From contig JAWUVP010000049.1 in assembly GCA_034112285.1 (NCBI GenBank), positions 1 to 31,847 of the forward strand: a stretch of 31,847 nucleotides of DNA, written 5' to 3'. Shown piece after piece: positions 15,849-24,439 of this stretch. Each line of letters begins with the position of its first letter. The first letter of the stretch is position 1. Source of the DNA: JAWUVP01 sp034112285 (GTDB lineage Bacteria; Pseudomonadota; Gammaproteobacteria; JABDGN01). Position numbers and translations under genes: made by a program. The notes under the pieces were generated by a model. That model did no database searches. It was not told the DNA's origin and worked only from the letters and a program-made list of their open reading frames with translations.

Positions 15849-15887
15849 TCTGTACAGCGGGTTCAGAATCTTGTAAACTCTGTACAG
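15849..15887 (+). promoter_or_regulatory. Pair of CTGTACAG palindromes upstream of transpeptidase B1
   Basis: The 9-base sequence TCTGTACAG occurs at 15849-15857 and again at 15879-15887, exactly 30 bases apart, close to three helical turns. The second copy ends 22 bases before the start codon. The 8-base core is a perfect palindrome. This fits two operator sites for a dimeric regulator; the regulator is unknown. Confidence 0.4.
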
Positions 15888-15909
15888 AATTCAATCAAGG
15901 TAGACCACA

Positions 15910-16743
15910 TTGCACCGTAAATTTGCGCGCAACACTTTAGTTATTTTACTTCTCGCGAGTTTATTAATAGTAATAGGCTGGTCTATTTTTGCACACAAAT
16001 CGGCAGCGCCCCCGAGAGTGATCGCCAACACACCTTACTTAGTAACCGAAAGTTTAGATGACCAAGCTAAGCTGGCAAACATTCAAACAGCCCCTATTTT
16101 GGCTTATGCAGCCATGCAACCTAACTATAGCCGATTTTCTGTTTTGTCTAGCCAACGTTGTTCGGACACGTTCGCTTTGATAAATCATGCTGCCCTGGGC
16201 TTGCCACAAGGAGTGATTGCAACGGCCATGAAGGCGTATCATCACGCCCGCGAACGTGGCCTAGACAAGCGCGGCTTGCTAACTGTTGTTGATTTTAATA
16301 AGCCCTCTGATGAACGACGTTTGTGGGTGTTTGATCTTAATACCAACAAATTGTTGTTTGATACTTATGTATCTCATGGTGCGCACAGTGGTGCTTTATA
16401 TGCGAAATATTTTTCGAATCGTATTAATAGTTATGAGTCGAGCATCGGGGTCATCCTTACCGGTAAACCTTATGAAGGCATAGAAGGTTATTCTATGCGC
16501 TTGCATGGCCTAGAAAAACATTTTAATAGTAATGTGTTTAAGCGTGAAGTGGTGTTGCATCCGGCGGCGTATGTTAATCGGGATTTTATTCGCTTGCATC
16601 ATGAAGCGGGCAAAAGTTTTGGTTGTTTAGCGGTTGGCCGTAAGGTGGCCACGCGCTTGATTAACACCATCAAGAACGGTACCATCGTGGTCGATTACTA
16701 TCCCAGCCATAAATGGTTGTATCACTCCAAATATTTACAATAG
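15910..16743 (+). CDS. YkuD_2-type L,D-transpeptidase-like protein (second pair, B1)
   Basis: A 277-residue protein of the same family as the one at 6291. It has an N-terminal membrane segment at about 9-28 (LVILLLASLLIVIGWSIF), which may be an uncleaved anchor. It then has LWVFDLNTNKLLFDTYVSHG, MRLHGLE (His199), VVLHPAAYV (His217) and AGKSFGCLAV with the likely catalytic Cys239. The start is TTG at 15910 with AAGG about 9 bases upstream; no ATG gives the full anchor. The reading frame ends 14 bases before B2, so the two are probably cotranscribed. Two CTGTACAG palindromes lie upstream. Compared with the first pair the gene order is reversed. Confidence 0.86.
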   Translation: MHRKFARNTLVILLLASLLIVIGWSIFAHKSAAPPRVIANTPYLVTESLDDQAKLANIQTAPILAYAAMQPNYSRFSVLSSQRCSDTFALINHAALGLPQGVIATAMKAYHHARERGLDKRGLLTVVDFNKPSDERRLWVFDLNTNKLLFDTYVSHGAHSGALYAKYFSNRINSYESSIGVILTGKPYEGIEGYSMRLHGLEKHFNSNVFKREVVLHPAAYVNRDFIRLHHEAGKSFGCLAVGRKVATRLINTIKNGTIVVDYYPSHKWLYHSKYLQ

Positions 16744-16757
16744 GATATCCAAAATAA

Positions 16758-17720
16758 ATGCGAGTACTGATTTTAACTGTCATTTTATTGTTTGGCACCC
16801 TAAGCCAAGCAACTATCTACCAACTTCCCCCGCGCGGCCAAGATGTGATTGGCCAAGTGCGCGTGTTTACTTCATTAGAAGGTGAAACCTTAAGTAATAT
16901 TGGTATGGACTATGATGTTGGCCGCAATATTATGGAAAAAAATAACCCGCCGTTTAAAGCCGAACAAAGCTTGCCTGCGGGTGTGCCCGTGGTGCTGCCT
17001 GCACGTTATATTTTACCTGATTATCCTCATAAAGGTTTTGTGGTTGATATATCAACCATGCGATTATTTTATTACCCAGCACATACTAATGTGGTGATGA
17101 CGTATCCAATTGGCATTGGAAAACCTGGGCACATGACGCCATTGGGTACTACCTATGTTACCCGAACAAAGCGCGATCCTACGTGGACTCCGCCTGCCAG
17201 TATTCGCGCTTATAACAAAAAACGCGGCATTATTTTACCGCGTGTTATTCGTGGCGGGCCAGACAATCCATTGGGCCGGCGTGCTATTTATTTGTCGATT
17301 CCAGAGTACCTTATTCACGCGACCAATTTTCCAGAAAGTATTGGTAGCCGCGGCAGTTTTGGTTGCATGCGGATGATGGAAAAAGATATTGAACAAATGT
17401 TTCCTTGGGTGGCTAAAGGCAGCAAGGTGAGAATTGTGGAACAACCTTATTTGGCTGGATGGTATAAAGGACAGGTCTATTTGGAAATTCACCAGCCTTT
17501 GAAAGAGAATTTTTACAAGCAGCAGGCCATTATGGCGCCGGTTATGAAAACCTTAACGCGCTTGGCGCTGGTGCATCACGTCACCATTAATTGGCCTGCG
17601 GTTGAGCTGGCTTTTCAAACCGCGAATGGAATGCCAACCGTGGTGAGTGAAGAGGCTGAAAATATTGTGGGTGTGGCGCAGCCGGCTTCTTTACGTGAAT
17701 TAATGAAAGGTCGTAGTTAG
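16758..17720 (+). CDS. LysM-like plus YkuD L,D-transpeptidase (second pair, B2)
   Basis: A 320-residue periplasmic enzyme of the ErfK/YbiS/YcfS/YnhG group. The signal peptide is MRVLILTVILLFGTLSQA. A degenerate LysM-like region covers about 34-83 (FTSLEGETLSNIGMDYDVGRN). The YkuD domain covers about 93-227, with His187 in YLIHATNFP and Cys203 in SRGSFGCMRM, the complete catalytic pair. A further 90 residues follow the catalytic domain, as in the E. coli enzymes that attach Lpp or form 3-3 links. Both activities are possible. It follows B1 by 14 bases. Confidence 0.92.
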   Translation: MRVLILTVILLFGTLSQATIYQLPPRGQDVIGQVRVFTSLEGETLSNIGMDYDVGRNIMEKNNPPFKAEQSLPAGVPVVLPARYILPDYPHKGFVVDISTMRLFYYPAHTNVVMTYPIGIGKPGHMTPLGTTYVTRTKRDPTWTPPASIRAYNKKRGIILPRVIRGGPDNPLGRRAIYLSIPEYLIHATNFPESIGSRGSFGCMRMMEKDIEQMFPWVAKGSKVRIVEQPYLAGWYKGQVYLEIHQPLKENFYKQQAIMAPVMKTLTRLALVHHVTINWPAVELAFQTANGMPTVVSEEAENIVGVAQPASLRELMKGRS

Positions 17721-17744
17721 TTCTCCTATAAGGGTAATACAAGC

Positions 17745-17772
17745 TAGACTTCCCAAGCTCCTTTGCTATAAT
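17745..17772 (+). promoter_or_regulatory. carAB promoter
   Basis: A perfect -10 TATAAT (17767-17772) with TAGACT as -35 (17745-17750), 16-base spacing, lies just upstream of carA. The leader would be about 16 bases long and holds an AGGAG. No PyrR- or attenuator-like structure fits in so short a leader. Confidence 0.7.
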
Positions 17773-17794
17773 TCGCAAAATATTAGGAGCCCTA

Positions 17795-18937
17795 ATGACT
17801 CAAGCAATTCTTGCCTTAGCTGATGGTAGTGTTTTTTATGGCACCAGCATTGGTGTTAGTGGTGAAACCGTCGGTGAAGTTGTTTTCAACACCGCCATGA
17901 CGGGTTACCAAGAAATTCTATCCGATCCTTCCTACACACAGCAAATTGTGACCTTAACCTATCCGCATATTGGTAATGTTGGCTGCATGGCGACCGACCA
18001 AGAGTCAAGCCAAGTGCATGCTGCCGGGTTAGTGATTCGTGACTTACCTTTAACTTATAGCAACTGGCGCGCCGAAATGTCGCTGCAAGAGTATTTACAA
18101 CAAAACAAGGTTGTGGCGATTGCTGACATTGATACCCGTCGCTTAACACGTCTTTTACGCAAAAACGGCGCACAATCTGGTTGTTTGTTGGCAGGAGAGA
18201 ATGCCACCGCCGCAGACGCCATTGCTAAAGCCCAGGCTTTTTCTGGCTTGCAAGGCATCGATTTAGCACAGGTGGTTACCACGCAGAAAAGCTATGATTG
18301 GCAGACAGGTACATGGGCGCTAGCACAAAATGATTTTACAGCCCCCGCGGAGCCAGAATTTCATGTTGTGGCCTACGATTTTGGCGTTAAACACAATATT
18401 TTGCGTATTTTGGCCGACGAAGGCTGTCGCGTTACAGTGGTGCCAGCCAAAACACGCGCCAGTGAAGTGTTGGCTTTAAATCCAGACGGCGTGTTTTTAT
18501 CTAATGGGCCCGGCGACCCTGAGCCTTGCACTTATGCTATTAATGCAATTGAAGAATTATTGGCCATTGGCATGCCGGTGTTTGGCATTTGCCTAGGTCA
18601 CCAATTGTTGGCGTTAGCTGCTGGCGCCAAAACTATTAAAATGAAATTTGGCCATCATGGTGCTAACCATCCAGTGCAAGATTTAGCGACTAAGCAAGTA
18701 TTGATTACTAGCCAAAATCATGGGTTTGCGGTCGATGCAAAGTCGTTACCTAAAAATGTGCTGCCCACGCATGTCTCATTGTTTGATGATTCTTTGCAAG
18801 GTATTGCCTTAACCGATAAACCGGCGTTTAGCTTTCAAGGTCACCCGGAAGCTTCTCCAGGGCCACACGATTTAAAACCTTTATTTAAGCGCTTTATTGA
18901 AAGTATGCGTCAACAAAGCCAACGCCAAAGTGCATGA
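17795..18937 (+). CDS. carA: Carbamoyl phosphate synthase small (glutaminase) subunit
   Basis: CarA hydrolyses glutamine and passes ammonia to CarB for carbamoyl phosphate, used in pyrimidine and arginine synthesis. The 380 residues match E. coli (382). The N-terminal domain shows GSVFYGTSIG and NTAMTGYQEILSDPSY; the class I glutamine amidotransferase domain has FLSNGPGDP, the nucleophile Cys266 in GICLGHQLLALA, and His350/Glu352 in FQGHPEASPGP. AGGAG precedes the ATG. carB follows after 12 bases. Confidence 0.98.
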   Translation: MTQAILALADGSVFYGTSIGVSGETVGEVVFNTAMTGYQEILSDPSYTQQIVTLTYPHIGNVGCMATDQESSQVHAAGLVIRDLPLTYSNWRAEMSLQEYLQQNKVVAIADIDTRRLTRLLRKNGAQSGCLLAGENATAADAIAKAQAFSGLQGIDLAQVVTTQKSYDWQTGTWALAQNDFTAPAEPEFHVVAYDFGVKHNILRILADEGCRVTVVPAKTRASEVLALNPDGVFLSNGPGDPEPCTYAINAIEELLAIGMPVFGICLGHQLLALAAGAKTIKMKFGHHGANHPVQDLATKQVLITSQNHGFAVDAKSLPKNVLPTHVSLFDDSLQGIALTDKPAFSFQGHPEASPGPHDLKPLFKRFIESMRQQSQRQSA

Positions 18938-18949
18938 TTGGAGTAATTA

Positions 18950-21900
18950 ATGCCTAAAAGACTCGATATCAAAACCATCCTCGTTCTTGGCGCAGGGCCT
19001 ATTGTCATTGGCCAAGCCTGCGAGTTTGATTACTCCGGCGTGCAAGCGTGTAAGGCGCTAAAGGAAGAGGGTTACCGCGTTGTGTTGGTTAACTCTAACC
19101 CTGCCACCATCATGACTGACCCGGCAACCGCTGATGCGGTTTACATTGAGCCATTACTCTGGGAAGAAGTGGCAAAAATTATTGATAAAGAACGCCCTGA
19201 AGTTTTACTGCCCACCATGGGTGGTCAAACTGCATTGAATTGCGCGTTAAGTTTAGCGTCCAACGGCGTGTTGGAAAAATATAACGTCGAAATGATTGGC
19301 GCCAAACGCGAAGCGATTGATAAAGCAGAAGATCGCGCGCTGTTTAATATTGCCATGGCAAAAATTGGTTTAGCTGTACCGCGTGCCTTTGTTGTGCACA
19401 CCTTGGAAGAGGCGGTTGAGCGCCAAAAGCTATTAGGATTTCCCACTATCATTCGCCCTAGTTTTACCATGGGTGGCAGCGGTGGCGGTATTGCTTATAA
19501 CAAAGAAGAGTTTGTGGAAATTTGTGAGCGTGGGTTTGACCTGTCGCCTACCAATGAATTATTACTCGACGAATCTTTGCTGGGCTGGAAAGAATATGAA
19601 ATGGAAGTGGTGCGAGACCGTAATGACAATTGCATTATTGTTTGCGCGATAGAAAACTTTGACCCCATGGGTGTGCATACTGGCGACTCCATTACAGTGG
19701 CCCCGGCACAAACGTTAACCGATAAAGAATATCAAATCATGCGCAACGCCTCGTTGGCTGTGCTGCGTGAAATTGGCGTGGAAACCGGTGGCTCAAATGT
19801 GCAGTTTGGTATCAACCCTGAAGATGGCCGCATGGTGGTGATTGAAATGAATCCGCGTGTATCGCGCTCTTCGGCCTTAGCTTCAAAAGCGACGGGTTTC
19901 CCCATTGCAAAAATAGCGGCAAAACTCGCAATTGGTTACACGCTGGATGAATTGCAAAATGATATTACCGGGGGCGTTACGCCCGCATCGTTTGAGCCGT
20001 CCATTGATTACGTGGTGACTAAAATACCGCGCTTTAATTTTGAAAAATTTCCAGGCTGTGATACCCGCTTAACCACGCAAATGAAATCGGTAGGTGAGGT
20101 CATGGCCATTGGGCGCACGTTTCAAGAATCACTGCAAAAAGCGATGCGGAGTTTAGAAATTGGGGTGTATGGTTTTCGCAATCAAATTGATTTAAAAACT
20201 GAAGCCGCAGAGCGTCGTATAGCCGATGAATTGCAAACACCAGGGCCGAACCGCTTGTGGTTTATTGGCGATGCGTTTCGCTATGGTTGGGACGTTGAAA
20301 AAGTCAACCAACTCACCAAAATTGACCCTTGGTTTTTAGTGCAAATTAAAGATTTGATTGATACCGAAGCCACTTTAATTGGCACAGGTTTAAAAAATCT
20401 CGACAAGCAATCTTTGTATCAACTAAAGCGTAAAGGTTTTTCTGATTATCGGTTGGCGCATTTGTTGGGTGTGGGCGAGCGTGATTTTCGCGAACGTCGT
20501 TACATGTTAGGCATACGCCCCGTGTATAAACGTGTGGACACGTGTGCGGCTGAATTTGCTACCAGTACAGCCTATTTATATTCAACCTACGAAGAAGAAA
20601 ACGAAGCTGAGCCAACAAAAAATAAAAAAATTGTTGTGCTAGGCGGTGGACCAAACCGAATTGGTCAAGGGATTGAGTTTGATTATTGTTGCGTGCACGC
20701 AGCTTACGCTGCGCGTGATGAAGGTTACGAATCTATCATGGTGAACTGTAATCCAGAAACGGTTTCAACTGATTACGATACTTCAGACCGCTTATATTTC
20801 GAGCCATTAACCTTAGAAGATGTCTTAGAAATTGTTGCCACCGAGCAACCCGATGGTCTGATTGTGCAGTATGGCGGTCAAACACCGCTAAAATTAGCGC
20901 GTCCACTTGAGGCCGCAGGCGTGCCGATTATTGGCACCTCGCCCGATTCGATTGATCGCGCCGAAGATCGCGAACGCTTCCAACAAGTTATCCAAGGTTT
21001 GGGCTTAAAGCAACCGCCTAATGATACGGTAAAAGATATTCTTGAAGCGGTGCCTAAAGCAAATAAAATTGGTTACCCGTTAGTTGTGCGCCCGTCCTAT
21101 GTTTTAGGCGGCAGGGCGATGGAAATTGTCTACAATGATGACGAATTGTTAAATTATATGCGCACCGCAGTGCAAGTGTCTAATGCTGCACCGGTGTTGT
21201 TAGATCACTTTTTAAATGACGCCATTGAAATTGATGTGGATGCCGTCTGTGACGGACAAGACGTTATTCTTGGCGGCATCATGCAACACATTGAACAAGC
21301 CGGCGTGCACTCGGGTGATTCTTCGTGCTCACTTCCTGCCTATAGTCTTAGTGATGATGTATTAGATAGAGTTCGTCAGCAGACCATTCTTATGGCCAAG
21401 GATTTAAAAGTGATTGGGTTAATGAATGTGCAGTTCGCCATTCAAGGTGACACGATTTATGTATTAGAAGTGAACCCACGTGCTTCACGCACCGTGCCGT
21501 TTGTGTCCAAAGCCACTGGCGTGCCACTGGCCAACATTGCGGCGCGCTGCATGATGGGCATTAGCTTAGCTTCGCAAGGCGTTACCAAGGAAGCCGTGCC
21601 AAAATTTTATTCTGTGAAACGGCCTGTGTTCCCGTTTGCCAAATTCCAAGGCGCTGATCCCAACTTAGGGCCGGAAATGAAATCTACCGGTGAAGCCATG
21701 GGTACCGGTGCTACGTTTGCCGAAGCCTTTGCCAAAGGCATGTTAGCCAGTAATGATATTCTGCCGCAAACAGGCAATGTGTTTATTAGCACCAAAGAGT
21801 GCGATAAGGAAGCGGCTGCGCAAGTGGCGGGTGATTTAGCGGCGCGAGGCTTTACGGTGTATGCAACCAAAGGCACGGCAAAAGTGATTCAAGCCAAAGG

Positions 21901-22147
21901 CATTGCTTGCACGGCGGTTAACAAGGTGCGAGAAGGGCGCCCGCACATTATTGATATGATAAAAAATAATGAAATTCATTTCATTATTAACACCACCAAC
22001 AGCAAGCCTAGCTTGTCAGATTCATTTGTGATTCGTCGCAGCGCTGTGCAATATAAAATTCCTTATTGCACCACTGTTGCTGGCGCGCAAGCGATGGTGC
22101 TGGCTATGCAGCATGTGGGTGAGTTAACGGTGCAAAAAATCAGCTAA
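18950..22147 (+). CDS. carB: Carbamoyl phosphate synthase large subunit
   Basis: CarB makes carbamoyl phosphate from bicarbonate, ammonia and two ATP. The 1065-residue protein has the two homologous ATP-grasp halves: the first starts KTILVLGAGPIVIGQACEFDYSG, the second KKIVVLGGGPNRIGQGIEFDYCC near residue 560. Each has a metal-binding EMNPRVSRSS or EVNPRASRTV segment. The C-terminal 130 residues form the MGS-like allosteric domain (ATKGTAKVIQAKGI). Length matches E. coli (1073). GGAG precedes the ATG. It ends one base from the stop of the convergent gene, with no terminator hairpin seen. Confidence 0.98.
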   Translation: MPKRLDIKTILVLGAGPIVIGQACEFDYSGVQACKALKEEGYRVVLVNSNPATIMTDPATADAVYIEPLLWEEVAKIIDKERPEVLLPTMGGQTALNCALSLASNGVLEKYNVEMIGAKREAIDKAEDRALFNIAMAKIGLAVPRAFVVHTLEEAVERQKLLGFPTIIRPSFTMGGSGGGIAYNKEEFVEICERGFDLSPTNELLLDESLLGWKEYEMEVVRDRNDNCIIVCAIENFDPMGVHTGDSITVAPAQTLTDKEYQIMRNASLAVLREIGVETGGSNVQFGINPEDGRMVVIEMNPRVSRSSALASKATGFPIAKIAAKLAIGYTLDELQNDITGGVTPASFEPSIDYVVTKIPRFNFEKFPGCDTRLTTQMKSVGEVMAIGRTFQESLQKAMRSLEIGVYGFRNQIDLKTEAAERRIADELQTPGPNRLWFIGDAFRYGWDVEKVNQLTKIDPWFLVQIKDLIDTEATLIGTGLKNLDKQSLYQLKRKGFSDYRLAHLLGVGERDFRERRYMLGIRPVYKRVDTCAAEFATSTAYLYSTYEEENEAEPTKNKKIVVLGGGPNRIGQGIEFDYCCVHAAYAARDEGYESIMVNCNPETVSTDYDTSDRLYFEPLTLEDVLEIVATEQPDGLIVQYGGQTPLKLARPLEAAGVPIIGTSPDSIDRAEDRERFQQVIQGLGLKQPPNDTVKDILEAVPKANKIGYPLVVRPSYVLGGRAMEIVYNDDELLNYMRTAVQVSNAAPVLLDHFLNDAIEIDVDAVCDGQDVILGGIMQHIEQAGVHSGDSSCSLPAYSLSDDVLDRVRQQTILMAKDLKVIGLMNVQFAIQGDTIYVLEVNPRASRTVPFVSKATGVPLANIAARCMMGISLASQGVTKEAVPKFYSVKRPVFPFAKFQGADPNLGPEMKSTGEAMGTGATFAEAFAKGMLASNDILPQTGNVFISTKECDKEAAAQVAGDLAARGFTVYATKGTAKVIQAKGIACTAVNKVREGRPHIIDMIKNNEIHFIINTTNSKPSLSDSFVIRRSAVQYKIPYCTTVAGAQAMVLAMQHVGELTVQKIS

Positions 22148-22148
22148 A

Positions 22149-22508
22149 TTAACGAACCGGGATGGGGGCGCAAAAGATAGTATTGCGTTTACGCTGAGGC
22201 TTGTTTGGCAAGCAGACCAATACCTTCTTGAATTTATTGTAGACAATCGCGACCAGTGAATCGGTGACGCGTAATTCTGTGCGTCGGAAATTCTTCGGTA
22301 GTATCGCTTCTGTCATAAAGATTTGGCAGTTAGGTGAATTCCAGCTTAAGCCGGTTTTGTTGTTACTGAGGCTTTTTTGTATCGACTCATTAAACCGCTG
22401 ATGGCTAGAGTGAGCGCAATCAACTAATTCGTAGCCTTTTCTTGTTAAGTTGCTCGCCAGTAATGGGCAACTGAGGCAAAGTATCAATAAGGCGGGTAAA
22501 AATTTCAT
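22149..22508 (-). CDS. Small secreted protein with four cysteines, unknown function
   Basis: A 119-residue protein, not recognised. The signal peptide MKFLPALLILCLSCPLLA is likely cut before SNLTRKG, leaving about 101 residues. The mature part has Cys31, Cys61, Cys99 and Cys113, suitable for two disulphides, and a basic C-terminal third (KNFRRTELR, KPQRKRN). No membrane segment follows. Its stop codon is one base from the carB stop on the other strand. Codon choice looks like the neighbours, so it is likely a real gene. Confidence 0.65.
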   Translation of the reverse strand: MKFLPALLILCLSCPLLASNLTRKGYELVDCAHSSHQRFNESIQKSLSNNKTGLSWNSPNCQIFMTEAILPKNFRRTELRVTDSLVAIVYNKFKKVLVCLPNKPQRKRNTIFCAPIPVR

Positions 22509-22617
22509 TAACGAAGTCCGTTTGTCTAATTAAGGCCTATTATCAATAACTTAGCTTTCGATGTCAACTTATCTGTATGCCAGTTTAACTTACTCATCAA
22601 CTAAAAGCGTCAAAAAA

Positions 22618-22647
22618 TTGGTGATTTATCAAAATATAGACTATATT
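22618..22647 (+). promoter_or_regulatory. Promoter of the pilin-like protein gene
   Basis: TTGGTG (22618-22623) and TATATT (22642-22647) are 18 bases apart in an AT-rich stretch. Transcription would begin near 22654, just upstream of the leader hairpin. The rest of 22509-22617 shows no gene. Confidence 0.5.
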
Positions 22648-22669
22648 AAAAGCATAAGATTTAAGCGAA

Positions 22670-22698
22670 GCTATCTTTTTGAGGAACAAAAAGACAGC
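22670..22698 (+). promoter_or_regulatory. 5' leader hairpin with AGGAA loop (possible CsrA site)
   Basis: GCTATCTTTTTG (22670-22681) pairs with CAAAAAGACAGC (22687-22698) with one mismatch, leaving the loop AGGAA. GGA in a hairpin loop is the preferred CsrA/RsmA target, and a second GGA is in the ribosome site at 22733-22735. CsrA control is inference. Confidence 0.5.
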
Positions 22699-22742
22699 CA
22701 TTAAGTGTAAGACTTAACCAAACAAAGCAGAAGGATTTGCAC

Positions 22743-23267
22743 ATGAACAAGATCACCCAGGCCATCGTCTTGGTAGGGCTGTTCACTGTTACTAGCGCAT
22801 GTTACGGCGCCAGCGATGGTAAACTTGGGCCTACTTCAACGGCGAGCATGAATATCTCTTTAATCGTTAAACAGAATATTCAAGTTAAATCATTGTCTGA
22901 TATGCAGTTAAATGCCACTGAAGGTGATAACCCAAGTGATGTTATGCACGTTAGCACCGGCTGTGTGGTGTCAAATTACCGTGGCGGTGCATACCGTTTA
23001 ACCGCTAGCAGCCGTAATGGTATGCAAGCGGGAAATTATCACTTGCAAAGTCAGCAGGGCGATAAAATCCCGTATCAATTAAGTGCTTCAGATGGCAGCT
23101 CTGACTTTAGCAAGCTGGGCGCAGGTGCCGTGCAGCTGAATGCTAGCCGTGATGGCCAGTGCCGTGATGGTCAAAAATTGCATTTACAAGCTCAGCTGGC
23201 CAACGGTGCGCCCTTGCAAGCAGGCCAGTTTAATGATGTGATGACGCTCAGCGTCATGCCGGTGTAA
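22743..23267 (+). CDS. Exported beta-rich protein, pilin / spore-coat-U-like
   Basis: A 174-residue exported protein. The signal peptide (MNKITQAIVLVGLFTVTSACYGA) ends before SDGKLG. The mature part begins with alternating beta-strand sequence (TSTASMNISLIVKQNIQV), has a Cys pair (CVVSN and the later GQCRDG), GGAYRLTASS, and ends LQAGQFNDVMTLSVMPV. This pattern resembles the Ig-like fold of fimbrial subunits and spore-coat-U (SCPU) proteins, but no exact family motif is certain. AAGGA lies 7 bases before the ATG; a TTG two codons earlier is less likely. No chaperone or usher gene is nearby, so pilus assembly is not supported here. Confidence 0.7.
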   Translation: MNKITQAIVLVGLFTVTSACYGASDGKLGPTSTASMNISLIVKQNIQVKSLSDMQLNATEGDNPSDVMHVSTGCVVSNYRGGAYRLTASSRNGMQAGNYHLQSQQGDKIPYQLSASDGSSDFSKLGAGAVQLNASRDGQCRDGQKLHLQAQLANGAPLQAGQFNDVMTLSVMPV

Positions 23268-23273
23268 CACCGT

Positions 23274-24086
23274 TTATAAACGGCGATGTGCTTGAATAGG
23301 GATGCTTTTACGGATAGATTGCACGTAGTCCGTGTCTACTTCTGATATTACCACACCGGGCTCGTCTTCCAAGCAGGCTTGTATTTTACCCCACGGATCG
23401 ATAATCATACTATGACCATAGCTTTCACGCCCCGTTGGGTGCGTACCGGTTTGGTCGGCGGCCACGAAGTAGGCTTGATTTTCAATCGCCCGTGCTCGGC
23501 ACAACACTTCCCAGTGCGCTAGGCCGGTATTGCGTATAAAGGCTGAGGGTAGCACAAAGATTTCTGCACCCTTGTCGGTAAGCTGGCGAAATAGCTCTGC
23601 AAAGCGTAAATCATAACAAACGGCCAAGCCAATCATACCCACGGGTGACTCAAAAACCACTAGCTCATTACCGGGTATGGTTTTTGCCGATTCATGGTAA
23701 TTTTCGGTGCCATCTTTTAAACGAACGTCGCATAAGTGTATTTTGTCGTAGCGCGCCACAATTTCACCTTTATTATTGTAGACCAAGCACGCAGCGCGGA
23801 CACGCCTGTCGTCTTCACTGGCAATGGGCACGGTGCCGCCAATAATCCATAAGTTGTGCTTGATGGCTTGTTCACGGATGAAGCCTTGAATTGGCCCAAC
23901 ACCTAATTGCTCGCGGGCTTCAATATGACCATTTTCTACCGAGAGAGTAGGAAACATTTCGGGTAACACGGCAATGCTAGCACCTTGCTGCGCTGCTTGC
24001 GCCAGTAAGGCGGCGGCGGTGTTGAGGTTTGCCTCGATATTATCGATGGAGGTCATTTGAATAGCGGCAATTTTATGGCTTGGCAT
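23274..24086 (-). CDS. Carbon-nitrogen hydrolase, nitrilase family (Nit1 / deaminated glutathione amidase-like)
   Basis: A 270-residue cytoplasmic amidase. It carries the nitrilase Glu-Lys-Cys triad: Glu in VLPEMFP (about residue 43), Lys in ARYDKIHLCDVRL (about 114) and Cys in AVCYDLRFAELFR (about 158). Spacing and the DPWG motif (MIIDPWGKI) fit the Nit1/YbeM branch, which removes deaminated glutathione, a metabolic by-product. The exact substrate is inferred. The start ATG at 24086 has AAGGA upstream, and a promoter lies at 24111-24139. Its stop lies inside a palindrome CCGTTTATAAACGG shared with the end of the convergent gene. Confidence 0.88.
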   Translation of the reverse strand: MPSHKIAAIQMTSIDNIEANLNTAAALLAQAAQQGASIAVLPEMFPTLSVENGHIEAREQLGVGPIQGFIREQAIKHNLWIIGGTVPIASEDDRRVRAACLVYNNKGEIVARYDKIHLCDVRLKDGTENYHESAKTIPGNELVVFESPVGMIGLAVCYDLRFAELFRQLTDKGAEIFVLPSAFIRNTGLAHWEVLCRARAIENQAYFVAADQTGTHPTGRESYGHSMIIDPWGKIQACLEDEPGVVISEVDTDYVQSIRKSIPIQAHRRL

Positions 24087-24110
24087 TGAGGTTCCTTGTC
24101 AAAAGACGTG

Positions 24111-24139
24111 ATTATGTGCAATCTAGACCAATAACTCAA
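24111..24139 (-). promoter_or_regulatory. Promoter of the nitrilase-family gene
   Basis: On the minus strand TTGAGT (24139-24134) and CATAAT (24116-24111) are 17 bases apart, about 25 bases before the start codon, with AAGGA between. Confidence 0.55.
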
Positions 24140-24304
24140 GCAAAAATCTGCTTAGTTAATCGCTTGGTTTAATTATTTTAAAAAAAGTTCGTTTGGTTTC
24201 TGGCGAGTTTATGTGCAATATTTTCACAGTTGTATAATTTAAAAGCGGCCGGATGGGAAGTCTCTTGTGCGAGATCTCTTAAAGACTTGTGGGAATATTG
24301 GAAA

Positions 24305-24414
24305 ATATCCACAGGTGTTCTCTGGCGCCTGAAATAGACTCTCATTAACTCATTGATTATAAAGAAATAATAACTGTGGATAACTGTACGGGTAGCTGAG
24401 CAAGATGTGGATAA
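24305..24414. promoter_or_regulatory. Cluster of three DnaA boxes
   Basis: TGTGGATAA, a perfect inverse DnaA box, occurs at 24375-24383 and 24406-24414, 31 bases apart in the same orientation (three helical turns). A near-perfect box ATATCCACA lies at 24305-24313 in the other orientation. The area is AT-rich and has no convincing gene. It could be a DnaA-controlled promoter region for the small RNA just downstream, or a DnaA-binding locus. Confidence 0.6.
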
Positions 24415-24439
24415 GTAAAGGATCACTTGTAAATACATC

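Noticed and set aside
23243..23284. Palindromes GACGCTCAGCGTC and CCGTTTATAAACGG at the ends of two convergent genes
   Set aside because: Short, without U-tracts and largely inside coding sequence; too weak to call a terminator.
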